64,000 bases of DNA from contig CAWGGM010000009.1 in the NCBI GenBank assembly GCA_963822115.1, positions 1 through 64,000 on the forward strand, given 5' to 3'. The notes under the pieces were generated by a model, which saw only the letters and a program-made list of their open reading frames with translations, had not been told where the DNA came from and did not search any database. Positions 16,781 through 25,689 of this stretch are shown piece after piece; position 1 is the stretch's first letter; each line of letters starts with the position of its first letter. Origin of the DNA: CAWDXG01 sp963822115. Its GTDB lineage: Bacteria > Myxococcota_A > Polyangia > Polyangiales > Polyangiaceae. The position numbers were made by a program, and so were the translations under genes.

Positions 16781-17934
16781 TCGCCAGGCTGTACAGGCGT
16801 CTGACCATCTTCGCCATCGTGCTCATCGCGCTCGGAAGCGCTTGCGCGAAAGCGCCCCAACTGCGCGGCAAGATCGCCGGGCTCGAGAAGCTGACCAAGC
16901 AGGCCGAGCGCAACGGCGCGGTCCGCTGCGCTCCGCGCGAGCTAGCGCTGGCGCAAAGCCACCTCGAGTTCGCGACGATGTCGCTCGACCAGGGTTTCGT
17001 CTCCAAGGCCGAGAAGGACCTGTGGATTGCCGATCCCAACGCGCACGCGGCCTACTTCCTGTCGCCTCCTGAGGTGTGCGCCGAGCGCGGCTTCGTGGAA
17101 GCGCCCAAGGCCAAGCCCAAGCCCAAGCCGGCACCGGGCGATCGTGACGGCGACGGCATTCTGGATCCCGACGACAAGTGCCCGGACGAGCCCGAGAACT
17201 ACAACGGCTACCAGGACAACGACGGCTGCCCGGATGATCCGGACACCGACGGCGATGGGATTCCGGACTCCGTCGACCAGTGCATCCTCGAGCCCGAGGA
17301 CAAGGACGGCTACCTCGACAACGACGGCTGCCCCGATGTCGACAACGACCTCGATGGCATTCCGGACACGGCCGACAAGTGCCCGAACAAGCCGGAGGAC
17401 CCGGACGGGTACCAGGACGACGACGGCTGTCCTGATCCGGACAACGACAAGGACGGCGTTCCGGACCTGAAGGACCAGTGCCCGAACACCCCCGGCTCGT
17501 CGACGAAGCAGCCGCTGGGTTGCCCGGTCAAGCCGGCGTTGGTGGTGGTGACCAATTGCGAGATCAAGATCACGCAACAGGTCCACTTCGCCTTCAACAA
17601 GGCAAAGATCCGGCGCGAGAGCTATCCGGTACTGGATGCGGTCGTGGACGTGATGAACAAGAACCCCGACATCAAGATCGAGGTCCAGGGTCACACCGAC
17701 AACCGCGGCAGTGCTAGTTACAACAAGCGGCTCAGCAAGAAGCGCGCGGCCGCAGTGATGACCTACCTCATCGAGCACGGCATCTCGCACGATCGGCTCA
17801 CGTCCCAGGGCTTCGGGTTCGATCGGCCGCTGGTGCCCAACGACACGCCACAGCACCGCGCCCTCAACCGCCGTGTCCAGTTCATCCGCACCGAAGGCGT
17901 CAAGAAAGGCTGTCCCCCCACCGCCCGCAAATAG
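16777..17934 (+). CDS. OmpA-family peptidoglycan-binding lipoprotein with type-3 Asp repeats
   Basis: The 385-aa precursor has an N-terminal hydrophobic signal with a possible lipobox (ALGSAC) and a helical region of about 100 aa related to the preceding gene. A Lys/Pro linker is followed by five thrombospondin-type-3 calcium-binding repeats (DxDGDGIxDxxDxCP, about residues 126-245). The C-terminal OmpA domain (VHFAFNKAKIRRESYPVLD, IEVQGHTDNRGSASYNKRLS, NRRVQF) contains the meso-diaminopimelate-binding Asp and Arg positions. It tethers the outer membrane to murein. Its ATG overlaps the upstream stop codon. A strong hairpin at 17960-17983 ends the operon. Confidence 0.92.
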   Translation: MIARLYRRLTIFAIVLIALGSACAKAPQLRGKIAGLEKLTKQAERNGAVRCAPRELALAQSHLEFATMSLDQGFVSKAEKDLWIADPNAHAAYFLSPPEVCAERGFVEAPKAKPKPKPAPGDRDGDGILDPDDKCPDEPENYNGYQDNDGCPDDPDTDGDGIPDSVDQCILEPEDKDGYLDNDGCPDVDNDLDGIPDTADKCPNKPEDPDGYQDDDGCPDPDNDKDGVPDLKDQCPNTPGSSTKQPLGCPVKPALVVVTNCEIKITQQVHFAFNKAKIRRESYPVLDAVVDVMNKNPDIKIEVQGHTDNRGSASYNKRLSKKRAAAVMTYLIEHGISHDRLTSQGFGFDRPLVPNDTPQHRALNRRVQFIRTEGVKKGCPPTARK

Positions 17935-17959
17935 CGGACACGGGATGGAATAGCCGAAG

Positions 17960-17983
17960 CCCCCGCTCACACCCGAGCGGGGG
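17960..17983 (+). terminator. Terminator hairpin after the OmpA gene
   Basis: CCCCCGCTC (17960-17968) pairs perfectly with GAGCGGGGG (17975-17983) around a 6-nt ACACCC loop, 25 bp after the OmpA stop codon. TT and a C-run follow rather than a T-run. Confidence 0.6.
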
Positions 17984-18047
17984 TTCCCCCCCTCAGGCTC
18001 CGACCCCGACAAGCTCGAAAGCGACTCCCCCCGCTGGAGGACCATCA

Positions 18048-19832
18048 GTGCATCGCCGACCGTTCCCTATCCTCCTCAGTGCAGCCCTAGTCCTCGTGTT
18101 TTCCTCGATCGCGCTCGCCGCGCCGAAGGACAACGCGGCGAAGAAGGAGATCGACAAGGCGATCAACCAGTACTACCTGGTCACCAAGTTCGACAAAGCC
18201 GAGGGCATCCTCACCGGGACCATCAAGGCCTGCGGCCACGACTGCAGTCCGGCAGTGATCGCCAAGGCGTGGATGTACGTCGGCATCGTGCGGGGGAGTG
18301 GCAAGCAGGACCAGTCAGGCGCGCGCGAGGCCTTCGACAAGGCGTTCGCGACCGACAAGAACGTCGAGCTCGACGCGGCACTGGCCACGGCCGACACGAA
18401 GAAGACGTTCGCTGCAGCCCAGGCCGCCGCAGGTGGCGGCGGCGGCACGAGCGTCAACCTGGGCGGAGGCACCAAGAAGCACTTCGACGAGAACCTGCCT
18501 GGCGAGATGCAGTGCACACCCGAGGTCGGCGAGGTGCAGACGCGACGCCCGATTCCGATCAGCTGCACGACCGACGAGGACGCGGTCAGCGCGGAGATCC
18601 GCTACAAGGAGTTCGGCGGAGACCACTGGAAGACCGTGCGCATGCACAAGCACGGCAAGTACTTCCAGGCGACGCTTCCCTGCTCGGCCACGAAGCTCGC
18701 CGGGCCTCTGCGCGTCTACGTGCGCGCCAGGGACGCTTCCCACGACACGGTCGACCAGTGGGGCAGCAAGAGCAAGCCGGCGCAGTTCAAGATCGTCCCG
18801 AAGACGGACGCGGAGCCGCCGTCGTTCCCCGATCGCGATCCGCCCAAGCGCTGCGCCGAGGAGGTCGAGTGCCCGCCTGGTCTGCCCGGCTGCAAGTCCG
18901 GCGGCGGCGGGGAGCACGGCACTCGCGGCTGGGGCGACACCTGCGAGCAGGACTCGGAGTGCAAGGCCGGCCTCGTGTGCCTCAACGGCAGCTGCGAGAG
19001 CGCACCTTCGTGCGATGTGGACGCCGATTGCTCCAAAGGCAAGTGCGTCGATGGCAAGTGCTCGACGAGCTCGGGCGGCAGCGCCCCTTCCGGTCCCTAC
19101 AAGAAGAACTGGCTGGGCATCCACGTCGCGCAGGACGTCGCCATTATGGGTGGCACCGACGTATGCTCGCAGAACAGCCAGAACAACAACGGCTTTGCCT
19201 GCTTCTACGAGGGCACCAAGCAGCAGTATGGGTTCGACCCCGAGCCCGGCGCGGGTGACCGCATCGCGACGGGTCTGGCCATCGCCACAACGCGCTTCCT
19301 GGCGTCGTACGAGCGCGCTCTCACGGCGAACATCATGATCGGAGTGCGGGCGGGCTTCGCCATCGGTGGCGGCCCCAAGGCGGGCGGGGCATCGTTCCTG
19401 CCCGTCCACGCCGAAGCCGAGGCGCAGTACTGGTTCGGTCACAACGTGCTCGGCAAGAAGGGGCTCCGGCCGTACGTGAAGGTCGGCGGCGGAATGGCGC
19501 AGGTCGATGCGAAGCTCCCGGTGACCATAGCGGACTGCCAGCGCAAGCAGCCCACCTCGACAAACCCGCAGGGAGAGCCGGTCGATCCGCAGAACCCCAA
19601 TTCGGGCTACGCGGCGTGCGCGCAGGGCGCGCCCCAGCTCAGCTACACGCCCAAGACCACCCAGCTCGACGCCTACAAGAAGCTCGGCCAGGGCTTCATC
19701 TCCGCGGGTGGCGGCGTGATGTACGCCTTCACGAAGAACAGCGGCCTGCAGCTGAACGTCAACCTCATGTTCATGCTGCCCACGTCGGGCCCGGTCATCG
19801 AGCCCTCGCTCGGCTACGTCTTCGGGCTGTAG
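18048..19832 (+). CDS. Secreted outer-membrane barrel-like protein with Cys-rich linker
   Basis: The 594-aa protein starts at a GTG preceded by GGAGG (18036-18040) and has a cleavable signal (LSAALVLVFSSIALAA). An N-terminal alpha-helical or TPR-like domain (residues about 25-120) and a beta-sandwich-like segment (about 150-260) precede a Cys-rich knot (DTCEQDSECKAGLVC, DADCSKGKC, about 300-345). The C-terminal 240 residues have alternating beta-strands (IMIGVRAGFAIGG, AEAQYWFGHNVL, SLGYVFGL) typical of an outer-membrane barrel ending in a hydrophobic strand. This layout recurs in myxobacteria. The function is unknown. Confidence 0.75.
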   Translation: MHRRPFPILLSAALVLVFSSIALAAPKDNAAKKEIDKAINQYYLVTKFDKAEGILTGTIKACGHDCSPAVIAKAWMYVGIVRGSGKQDQSGAREAFDKAFATDKNVELDAALATADTKKTFAAAQAAAGGGGGTSVNLGGGTKKHFDENLPGEMQCTPEVGEVQTRRPIPISCTTDEDAVSAEIRYKEFGGDHWKTVRMHKHGKYFQATLPCSATKLAGPLRVYVRARDASHDTVDQWGSKSKPAQFKIVPKTDAEPPSFPDRDPPKRCAEEVECPPGLPGCKSGGGGEHGTRGWGDTCEQDSECKAGLVCLNGSCESAPSCDVDADCSKGKCVDGKCSTSSGGSAPSGPYKKNWLGIHVAQDVAIMGGTDVCSQNSQNNNGFACFYEGTKQQYGFDPEPGAGDRIATGLAIATTRFLASYERALTANIMIGVRAGFAIGGGPKAGGASFLPVHAEAEAQYWFGHNVLGKKGLRPYVKVGGGMAQVDAKLPVTIADCQRKQPTSTNPQGEPVDPQNPNSGYAACAQGAPQLSYTPKTTQLDAYKKLGQGFISAGGGVMYAFTKNSGLQLNVNLMFMLPTSGPVIEPSLGYVFGL

Positions 19833-19836
19833 CAGA

Positions 19837-19863
19837 GGCCGGCGCCGCGGGCGCTAGCCGGCC
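19837..19863. terminator. Hairpin between convergent genes
   Basis: GGCCGGC (19837-19843) and GCCGGCC (19857-19863) are perfect inverted repeats separated by 13 nt. The right arm lies inside the last codons of the convergent minus-strand gene. It could terminate transcription from either side. Confidence 0.45.
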
Positions 19864-20339
19864 GGCGGCGCGCTGTGCGCGCTGCCCAGCTCGCGTGCGC
19901 TCCAGACCAGCGCCACGCCCACCGGGTAGGACAGGAGCAAGCCTGTGAGCAGCCTGAGCGGCGCAAAGGGCGGGCGCATGCCCAGGCTCTCGGTCGCCAC
20001 GTCGAGCAGCATCAAGAGCGCGGCCAGGCCGACCCAGATCCTGAGCGGCCACACACCGAGCTTCGGTCTGAGCACGATCGCACCGAGTCCGAGGCCGAGG
20101 TAGATACCCAGGCAGCGCGCACACACCGGGAGCAGTCGCCCCAGGAAGTGCAGCGTGCGTGCCGGATCGCGCTGGCACTGGAACGAGAACCACGCGTCGA
20201 GCGCGGCGCCGACCGACCCCAGCACGGGGACGCCCTCGACCAGGTGCGGAATGAACGGCGAGACGCCGATGAAGACCAGCACCGCGCGCGTCACGCGCCC
20301 TGCGATCCGTCCGTCGATGCGCTCCGCGATCCCCGGCAT
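19854..20339 (-). CDS. DUF2085 family membrane protein
   Basis: The 161-aa protein has four predicted TM helices and the two DUF2085 signatures, WFSFQCQRDPARTLHFLG and LPVCARCLGIYLGLGLG, whose conserved Cys residues could bind a metal or form a disulfide at the membrane surface. No function is established for the family. The start ATG (20339) shares a base with the TAA stop of the upstream uracil-DNA glycosylase gene (TAATG), implying translational coupling. Confidence 0.82.
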   Translation of the reverse strand: MPGIAERIDGRIAGRVTRAVLVFIGVSPFIPHLVEGVPVLGSVGAALDAWFSFQCQRDPARTLHFLGRLLPVCARCLGIYLGLGLGAIVLRPKLGVWPLRIWVGLAALLMLLDVATESLGMRPPFAPLRLLTGLLLSYPVGVALVWSARELGSAHSAPPAG

Positions 20340-21394
20340 TACTTCCGCGACGGGAGGGCGCGTCCCATCTGCCGCAGCACCGCCTGGAGATCCTCCCACA
20401 CCTCACGCTTGGCGCGCGGGGTGCGCAGCAGGTACGCCGGATGGAAGGTCGGCATGACCGCGATCCGCCCCTTGTACAGCTTCCACTTGCCCCTGAGCCG
20501 CGTGATGCCCGCGGTGGTACCGAGCAATCCCTGTACAGCGGTCGCGCCCATCGCCACGATCACCGTGGGCTCGACGAGCTGGAGCTGTTCTTCCAGGTAG
20601 GGCATGCACGCGGCCATCTCTTCGGGAGAGGGCTTGCGGTTGTTCGGCGGGCGGCACTTGACGATGTTGCAGACGTAGACCTCGTCGCGCGACAGCCCCA
20701 TGGCAACGATCATCTTGTCGAGCAGCTGTCCGGCCTTGCCGACGAAGGGGTAGCCCTGCGCGTCCTCGTCCGCGCCAGGCCCCTCGCCGATGAAGCAGAG
20801 ACCCGAGCTCGCCGAGCCGCGCGAGAACACGGTCTGCGTCCGGCCCTCGTGGAGCGGGCAGCGCGTGCAGGCCGCCACCTCGGCTGCCAGCGTCGACAGG
20901 CGCCGCGCGCGCTTCTCGTCGTGAACAGCAAGAGCTGCCTCGGCCGGCGTCGGCCGCGGCCCGACAGCCGCCGGAGGCTCGGCTGTCCGCTGGACGGCTG
21001 GTGCAGCCGCCGGTGCGGTCGCAGGGCGTGCGTCGGCGGCGGGCCGTGCCGGAGCGGCCGGCCGGAGCTCGCTGGCCGCGACAGGTGCTGGCGCTGGCCG
21101 CTCGGGGACTGGCGCGGGCTCGACCGACCGCGGGTTGGGCCGACGCTCCTGGACCGGCGCGGGCTCGACCGAAGGCGGGGCAGACTGCGCGGGCTCGACG
21201 CGGGCGGAAGCCGGCCCGCTGGGCGCGCCAGCTGGCTCGGCAGGCGCAGCGGCTTGTCGCTCGGCCCGGAGCTCCTCGCTGGCGCGCGGCAAGCCGGTAG
21301 CGCCAGTGGACTTTTGCCACGCCGCGTGCGCGCGCAGCGCCTCGGAGAGCTCGACTAGCTCCTCGACCGGGTCCTCGCGGGGCGGCGCGCTCAT
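20339..21394 (-). CDS. Family-4 uracil-DNA glycosylase with long Pro/Ala N-terminal extension
   Basis: The C-terminal 190 residues are a family-4 (Fe-S) uracil-DNA glycosylase: CTRCPLHEGRTQTVFSRG supplies two cluster Cys, GEGPGADEDAQGYPFVGKAG is the active-site loop, YVCNIVKCRPPNNRKP carries further Cys and the CRPPxNR motif, and PTFHPAYLLR is the DNA-intercalation region. It excises uracil from DNA to start base-excision repair. Residues 1-155 are a low-complexity Ala/Pro/Glu/Arg region with repeated SVEPAPVxER units, much longer than usual family extensions and probably a disordered tether. The downstream DUF2085 gene is coupled to it. Confidence 0.93.
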   Translation of the reverse strand: MSAPPREDPVEELVELSEALRAHAAWQKSTGATGLPRASEELRAERQAAAPAEPAGAPSGPASARVEPAQSAPPSVEPAPVQERRPNPRSVEPAPVPERPAPAPVAASELRPAAPARPAADARPATAPAAAPAVQRTAEPPAAVGPRPTPAEAALAVHDEKRARRLSTLAAEVAACTRCPLHEGRTQTVFSRGSASSGLCFIGEGPGADEDAQGYPFVGKAGQLLDKMIVAMGLSRDEVYVCNIVKCRPPNNRKPSPEEMAACMPYLEEQLQLVEPTVIVAMGATAVQGLLGTTAGITRLRGKWKLYKGRIAVMPTFHPAYLLRTPRAKREVWEDLQAVLRQMGRALPSRK

Positions 21395-21483
21395 CTCCGG
21401 GGTTCTAGATCAACGCGCGCGATTCCGCTACGCGGCGGACCAGCGCCCCCTCCGGGGCGCTGGTGGCCGGAACTCCCGCCCGC

Positions 21484-22455
21484 TCAGTGGCCGTCGTTGG
21501 CGCCGAGCCAGCGCTCGGCATCCAGCGCCGCCATGCAGCCGGTGCCCGCCGCGGTGATGGCCTGGCGGTAGACCCAGTCCGCCACATCGCCGGCCGCGAA
21601 CACGCCGGGCACGCTCGTGTATGTCGTGCCGGGCTTGGTGATCTTCAGGTAGCCGTTGTCGTGCGTCTCGAGCTGACCCTTGAAGAGCTCCGTCATGGGC
21701 GTGTGACCGATGGCCGCGAACATCGCCGCGCACTTGAGCTCGCGCTCCTTGTCGGTCTTCAGGTCCTTGACGCGCACGCCGGTGACCTTGTCTTCCTCGA
21801 CGCCGAGCACCTCCGTGATCACGTGGCTGCGGAGGATGGTGATGTTCTCGTTCGCAGTGGCGCGCTCTTCCATCACCTTCGAGGCGCGGAACTCGTCGCG
21901 GCGGTGGATGAGCGTGACGCTCTTGCACAGACCCGCGAGATACGTCGCCTCTTCCATGGCCGTGTCGCCGCCGCCGACCACGACGACGTCCTCGCCGCGG
22001 AACAGCGCGCCGTCGCACACCGCACAGGCGCTGACACCCTTGTTCTTGAGCTTCTCCTCGCTCTCGAGCCCGAGGTAGTTGGCGCGCGCGCCGGTGGAGA
22101 TGATCACCGTCTTGGCCAGGTGCAGGATGTCCTCGTCCTCGCCCACCCATACCTTGAAGGGGCGCTCCGAAAAGTCCACCTTGGTCACGTCCGCGGTGAC
22201 GATCTCCGTGCCGTAGTGCTCCGCCTGCTCGCGGAACTTCATCATGAGTTCCTGCCCGGTAACGCCCGTGGGAAAGCCCGGATAGTTCTCGACATCCGTC
22301 GTGAACATCAGCTGACCGCCGGGGATCAGGCCGCCGGCGTTGAAGCCTTCCACGAGGAACGGCTGGAGGTTCGCTCGCGCGGCGTAGATGGATGCGGTGA
22401 GCCCCGCGGGACCCGAACCGATGATAAGGACCTTGTGAAGCCTGGGTTCGCTCAT
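21484..22455 (-). CDS. trxB: Thioredoxin-disulfide reductase
   Basis: The 323-aa flavoprotein is full length. It has the FAD Rossmann motif (IIGSGPAGLTASIYAARANL), the NADPH motif (VVVVGGGDTAMEEATYLAG), the redox-active CAVC (in ACAVCDGALF) and the C-terminal FAD motif (GVFAAGDVADWVYRQAITAAG). It reduces thioredoxin with NADPH in the cytosol. It stands alone, separated by 89 bp from the glycosylase gene upstream of its 3' end. No thioredoxin gene is adjacent. Confidence 0.97.
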   Translation of the reverse strand: MSEPRLHKVLIIGSGPAGLTASIYAARANLQPFLVEGFNAGGLIPGGQLMFTTDVENYPGFPTGVTGQELMMKFREQAEHYGTEIVTADVTKVDFSERPFKVWVGEDEDILHLAKTVIISTGARANYLGLESEEKLKNKGVSACAVCDGALFRGEDVVVVGGGDTAMEEATYLAGLCKSVTLIHRRDEFRASKVMEERATANENITILRSHVITEVLGVEEDKVTGVRVKDLKTDKERELKCAAMFAAIGHTPMTELFKGQLETHDNGYLKITKPGTTYTSVPGVFAAGDVADWVYRQAITAAGTGCMAALDAERWLGANDGH

Positions 22456-22627
22456 AGCGCAGTGTTCCTACCAAATTGCCGGGCCGGGCCCAAGCGTTGC
22501 CCGGGACCTCCTGGATTCATCACTACGCCGGGAGGCGCGTTCCGGTTTCGCCCCGGCCCGCGCGCCGGCGATAGGCAGCGTCGGACGCTGGCAGGAACGC
22601 CTCCCGCCCGCCGCTGACGGTGGAAGT

Positions 22628-24264
22628 CTATTCCTTGATCGGACTCGCCTTGAGGGCGGCCTTGCCGTCCTTGACGTAGACGCTGAACTTCACGCTCTTG
22701 GCGCCATGGCGCTGCACGAGGGCGTCCCGGTTCTTCTTGAGCGTCTGCTCGAACTTCTCGTAGGTGAAGCCGTCGATGTTCTCGCCGCACTGCTGTTTCG
22801 TCGCGACGAATTCCTCGTAGACGCGCCGCCACTCGTCGGCGTCGTGGCCGTTCCCGGCCCCTGCGCCGGGACGATTCGGCGGCGGCGGGCGCTTCGGAGC
22901 CGATGGGGCGGCGTTCGGTGCGCTGGGCGAGGAAACCAGGGAGTTGCTCGGCGCCGACGGCTGGCGCGGCGCGGAGGGCCGCGGCCGGCTGGGAGGTCCG
23001 CCGGGGAGCTCGGCAGCGGTGCGCTTTCCGGACCCGATGGGGCATCGCCGGGGAAGCTGAACGCGCTCATCTGCGGCTGGTCGGGAATGTCGCCCAGCAC
23101 CTGCTTCAGATCGGCGGCCCGGCGCGGCACACCGCCCTTGGCAGCAACCTGGTCGATGCCGTCGTTCAGGTCGCTGGCGATCTTGCGGTACACGCCGCGG
23201 AACTTGCTCGGCTGCATCTGATCCGTCTCGCCCTTGGCGAGACGGACCGCCTCACGCCGGAATATGTGCAGCGGGCGCGTGTGCTCGAGCAGCGTGAACA
23301 CCATGCCGAGCGCCGCAGCCAGGAGCGCGATCAGCGCCACCAGCAGAATGTTCGCGTTCTTCTTGTCGACATCGTCTGCCTTCTGGAAGAAGTCGAGCGG
23401 CCCGGAAACGTGATACGGCAGCCGGCCCACGGCATAGCCAGCCCCGAGCTGCCACGCCTCGCCCGGCAGCCTGGCGTACACGACGCCCAGCAGGCCGCCG
23501 ATGGTGCGCACGTTGCTGCGGCCCTTCTTCTGGTAGTCCTTGTCGTTCTTCAGGTTCTTCAGGTCGGCGACGATCTGGTCGAGCTGACCCTTGTCGAACC
23601 CTTCCGGCGCCGCGGACGCGACGTTCTGGCCTCGCGCATAGAAAGCGACGGCCGCGCCGGTTCGCTTCGACAGCGCGCGCGCGAACCTGTCGTCGATAAT
23701 GCGCGCTCCGACGATAGCGCCGGCGGGCATCTGGCCCAGGTCGTACTCCACCGGCCGCGCTACGATGCGATAGAGGCGATCGAGCACCAGCGTGTCGTCG
23801 CGGATGTAGCCGTGCAGCGCGTCGGCCACGACCGGATAGCCACCGAGCTCGAAGTCGTCCATACCGCTGGCCTGCTCGTAGCCCAGGTGGGCGACGACGC
23901 GGCCGTTCTGGTCCACGGCAAACACCGCGTCGAAGTTCTCGTCCTTCGGGATCTTCGCGCTGACCCGCTTGAGCGCCGCGCGCACCTTGTCGCGCGCGGA
24001 GTCGGGCACCTTTGACAGATCCTCGCTGGACTTTTCCAGGTACTTGGCGACATCGGGATCGAGCGCGAACTTGACGAGCTGCGCGGAGCGCGAGCGCGCA
24101 TCATCCTTCAGGTACCAGGACACGACCTGGCTGTCGGCCGACAGCCCCTCGCCCATGTTCCGCGCGCCCGAGCGGTTGTACATGCTGGTCGCGAGAAACA
24201 AGACGAAGATGGCGCCGCCCAGAACCAGCGCGAGTGCGACGTACCAGAAACGCGATAGCAGCAT
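22628..24264 (-). CDS. Two-TM sensor-like membrane protein with HAMP-like linker (one frameshift)
   Basis: The protein begins with a TM helix (FWYVALALVLGGAIFVLFLA), followed by an extracytoplasmic dCache-like domain of about 270 aa containing FDAVFAVDQNGRVVAHLGYE and GGYPVVADALHGYIRDD. A second TM (NILLVALIALLAAALGMVF) and a HAMP-like stretch (FRREAVRLAKGETDQM) come next, then a Pro/Ser linker. The frame then shifts at the C-run complementary to 23003-23006, where one C appears missing. The true end is a conserved-looking domain (DEWRRVYEEFVATKQQCGEN to ALKASPIKE, stop at 22628-22630). The gene is 1,637 bp; one added base gives 545 aa. No kinase, GGDEF or methyl-accepting domain is present. 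It is probably co-transcribed with the cupredoxin-like gene 3 bp upstream. Confidence 0.72.
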
Positions 24265-24267
24265 TTC

Positions 24268-25080
24268 CTACTTGCCCTTCTTGCCGCCGGCCTTCTTCTT
24301 CGAGGCCACCGCAATCGGATTCCTGGAGATGTCCACGTCCTTTGCCCCGATGGTGACCTGCCGCGGGTCGCCGACCTTCTTGCCCGAGAAGAAAGCCTGG
24401 ACGGTGTAGTCCCCCGGCTGGTCGACGGTGAGCAGGAACTTGCCTTTCCTGGATGGGTAGGCGATCGCCGCCACGTTCGGTTCACCGACAATCCACATCC
24501 GGAGACTCGGTGCGAGCTCGTCGCGGATCTCGAAGGTCCCCTTTCCCGGCACTGTCCAGGACCGGGTCCCACCCTTGACGGTGTCATTGGGGCGGAAGGT
24601 CGGGATCTTCACGCCGAACAGCCGGTGGGTGAACGGATCGGTGTTCTTGAACTGGAGCGTGGTGCCGGGCGGAACCACGATCGTCACCGGCGTCGTGCGG
24701 CCGCCGCCGACGCGGATGAGAATGGGCTTGTGCGGCTTCTGCTTTTCGGAGGAGAGCGCTGCGATGCACAGCTCCTTCGGAATATCGGGGAAGAGCCGGC
24801 GGAACTCCGCGCGCACGGTCGGCACCGGCTCGCGGAAGGAGTAGCCGTGATTCTTGGGATTCTTGGCTTCCTCCCAGACCGGATTGACCAGATTCCGGAA
24901 GTTCTTGACCGCCCCCTTGACCTTGGCGGCATCCGCGGAGAGGGGAAGCGCCGTGATCAGCGCGAGGCTGGCGAATCCGAGCAGTCGCCCGCGCCACCCT
25001 ACCGGGCGGCGGGCCCTACCCTGCGCGGCTTCGCGTCGTCGCTTCCGGTCAGCTCCAGCAGGCTCGACGTGCGTGTGCAT
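24268..25080 (-). CDS. Secreted cupredoxin-like (plastocyanin-fold) protein
   Basis: The 270-aa product from the ATG at 25080 has a basic N-terminus and signal (LLGFASLALITALPLSADA). A domain with TPVTIVVPPGTTLQFKNTDPFTHRLFGV follows, resembling the cupredoxin strand pattern, where His in the TDPFTHRL position could bind copper. The rest of a copper site is not obvious. It ends in a Lys-rich tail (KKKAGGKKGK). An alternative start at 25134 would add 18 residues. It lies 3 bp before the two-TM sensor-like gene, so the pair likely forms one envelope module. Confidence 0.65.
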   Translation of the reverse strand: MHTHVEPAGADRKRRREAAQGRARRPVGWRGRLLGFASLALITALPLSADAAKVKGAVKNFRNLVNPVWEEAKNPKNHGYSFREPVPTVRAEFRRLFPDIPKELCIAALSSEKQKPHKPILIRVGGGRTTPVTIVVPPGTTLQFKNTDPFTHRLFGVKIPTFRPNDTVKGGTRSWTVPGKGTFEIRDELAPSLRMWIVGEPNVAAIAYPSRKGKFLLTVDQPGDYTVQAFFSGKKVGDPRQVTIGAKDVDISRNPIAVASKKKAGGKKGK

Positions 25081-25196
25081 CACGCGGCGAAAGTAGCCGA
25101 GACGCGCCTTCGAAGAAAGGCCCGTAAGCCACAAAGCCCTGCACGATTTTTCCGGGCGGAGTAGCCGCCGGGGTGGTGCAGAAGGGCTACAAAGGA

Positions 25197-25229
25197 GAAC
25201 GGGACCGGCGTTTTCGCGCCGGCCCGTTC
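25197..25229. other. Strong hairpin upstream of the cupredoxin-like gene
   Basis: GAACGGG-A-CCGGCG (25197-25210) pairs with CGCCGGCCCGTTC (25217-25229), a 13-bp stem with one bulged A and the loop TTTTCG. It lies between divergent genes, so it is unlikely to be a simple gene-end terminator. It could be the end of a small RNA or a regulatory leader structure. Confidence 0.5.
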
Positions 25230-25689
25230 ATGGGTTCCTGACCGCCTGGGCCGCGAGGTCGTGCGTAGTCCGAACCCCTAGCCTCGCTAGGTGGGAGACT
25301 CACCCCGACTTCCGGCTTCCCGGTGAGCATGCTCCGGGCCTAGCACTCCGTCGGCGATCCGCCTTCCTGGTTCAGATGACTTGTAAGGGATTCGTTACTA
25401 GCACCTCGCGAACCCTGCAGAGGGAACAGTCTAAATGTATTTCTGCGGGCTTCGAACGTCAACGCCGGCCAGTGGATGGGCAGGAAGTCCGCGGCACGTG
25501 GCATGTCCCTTGTCAGGTCATCGACCGACAGGCACTCGTCCGGAAGATGCCACAAGCTTCAACCTGCGCTTGACAAGTCGCCCAGGTCTCGTTCCGCCCT
25601 GGTGCCAGGTCGCGATGCGCGGGACGCCGTTTCCGGACTGGGCTGGGCGTTCTCCGCAGAAAACTGGGCCAGACGGGCCCATTTCGACC
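25230..25689. other. Gene-free interval with several short hairpins
   Basis: No convincing coding sequence is present in this 460-bp stretch. On the plus strand I see CCTAGC-ctc-GCTAGG (about 25279-25293), GGTG-N7-CACC just after it, and CCCGG-N10-CCGGG enclosing the perfect palindrome GAGCATGCTC (about 25326-25335). A TTGACA hexamer occurs at 25570-25575 but lacks a good -10 partner at 17 bp. No known riboswitch or tRNA consensus was recognised. Confidence 0.5.

Noticed and set aside
25230..25380. tRNA or known riboswitch in the hairpin-rich interval
   Set aside because: A GGTTCG-like piece occurs on the minus strand but no cloverleaf or acceptor stem fits, and no cobalamin, c-di-GMP or TPP core sequence was recognised.
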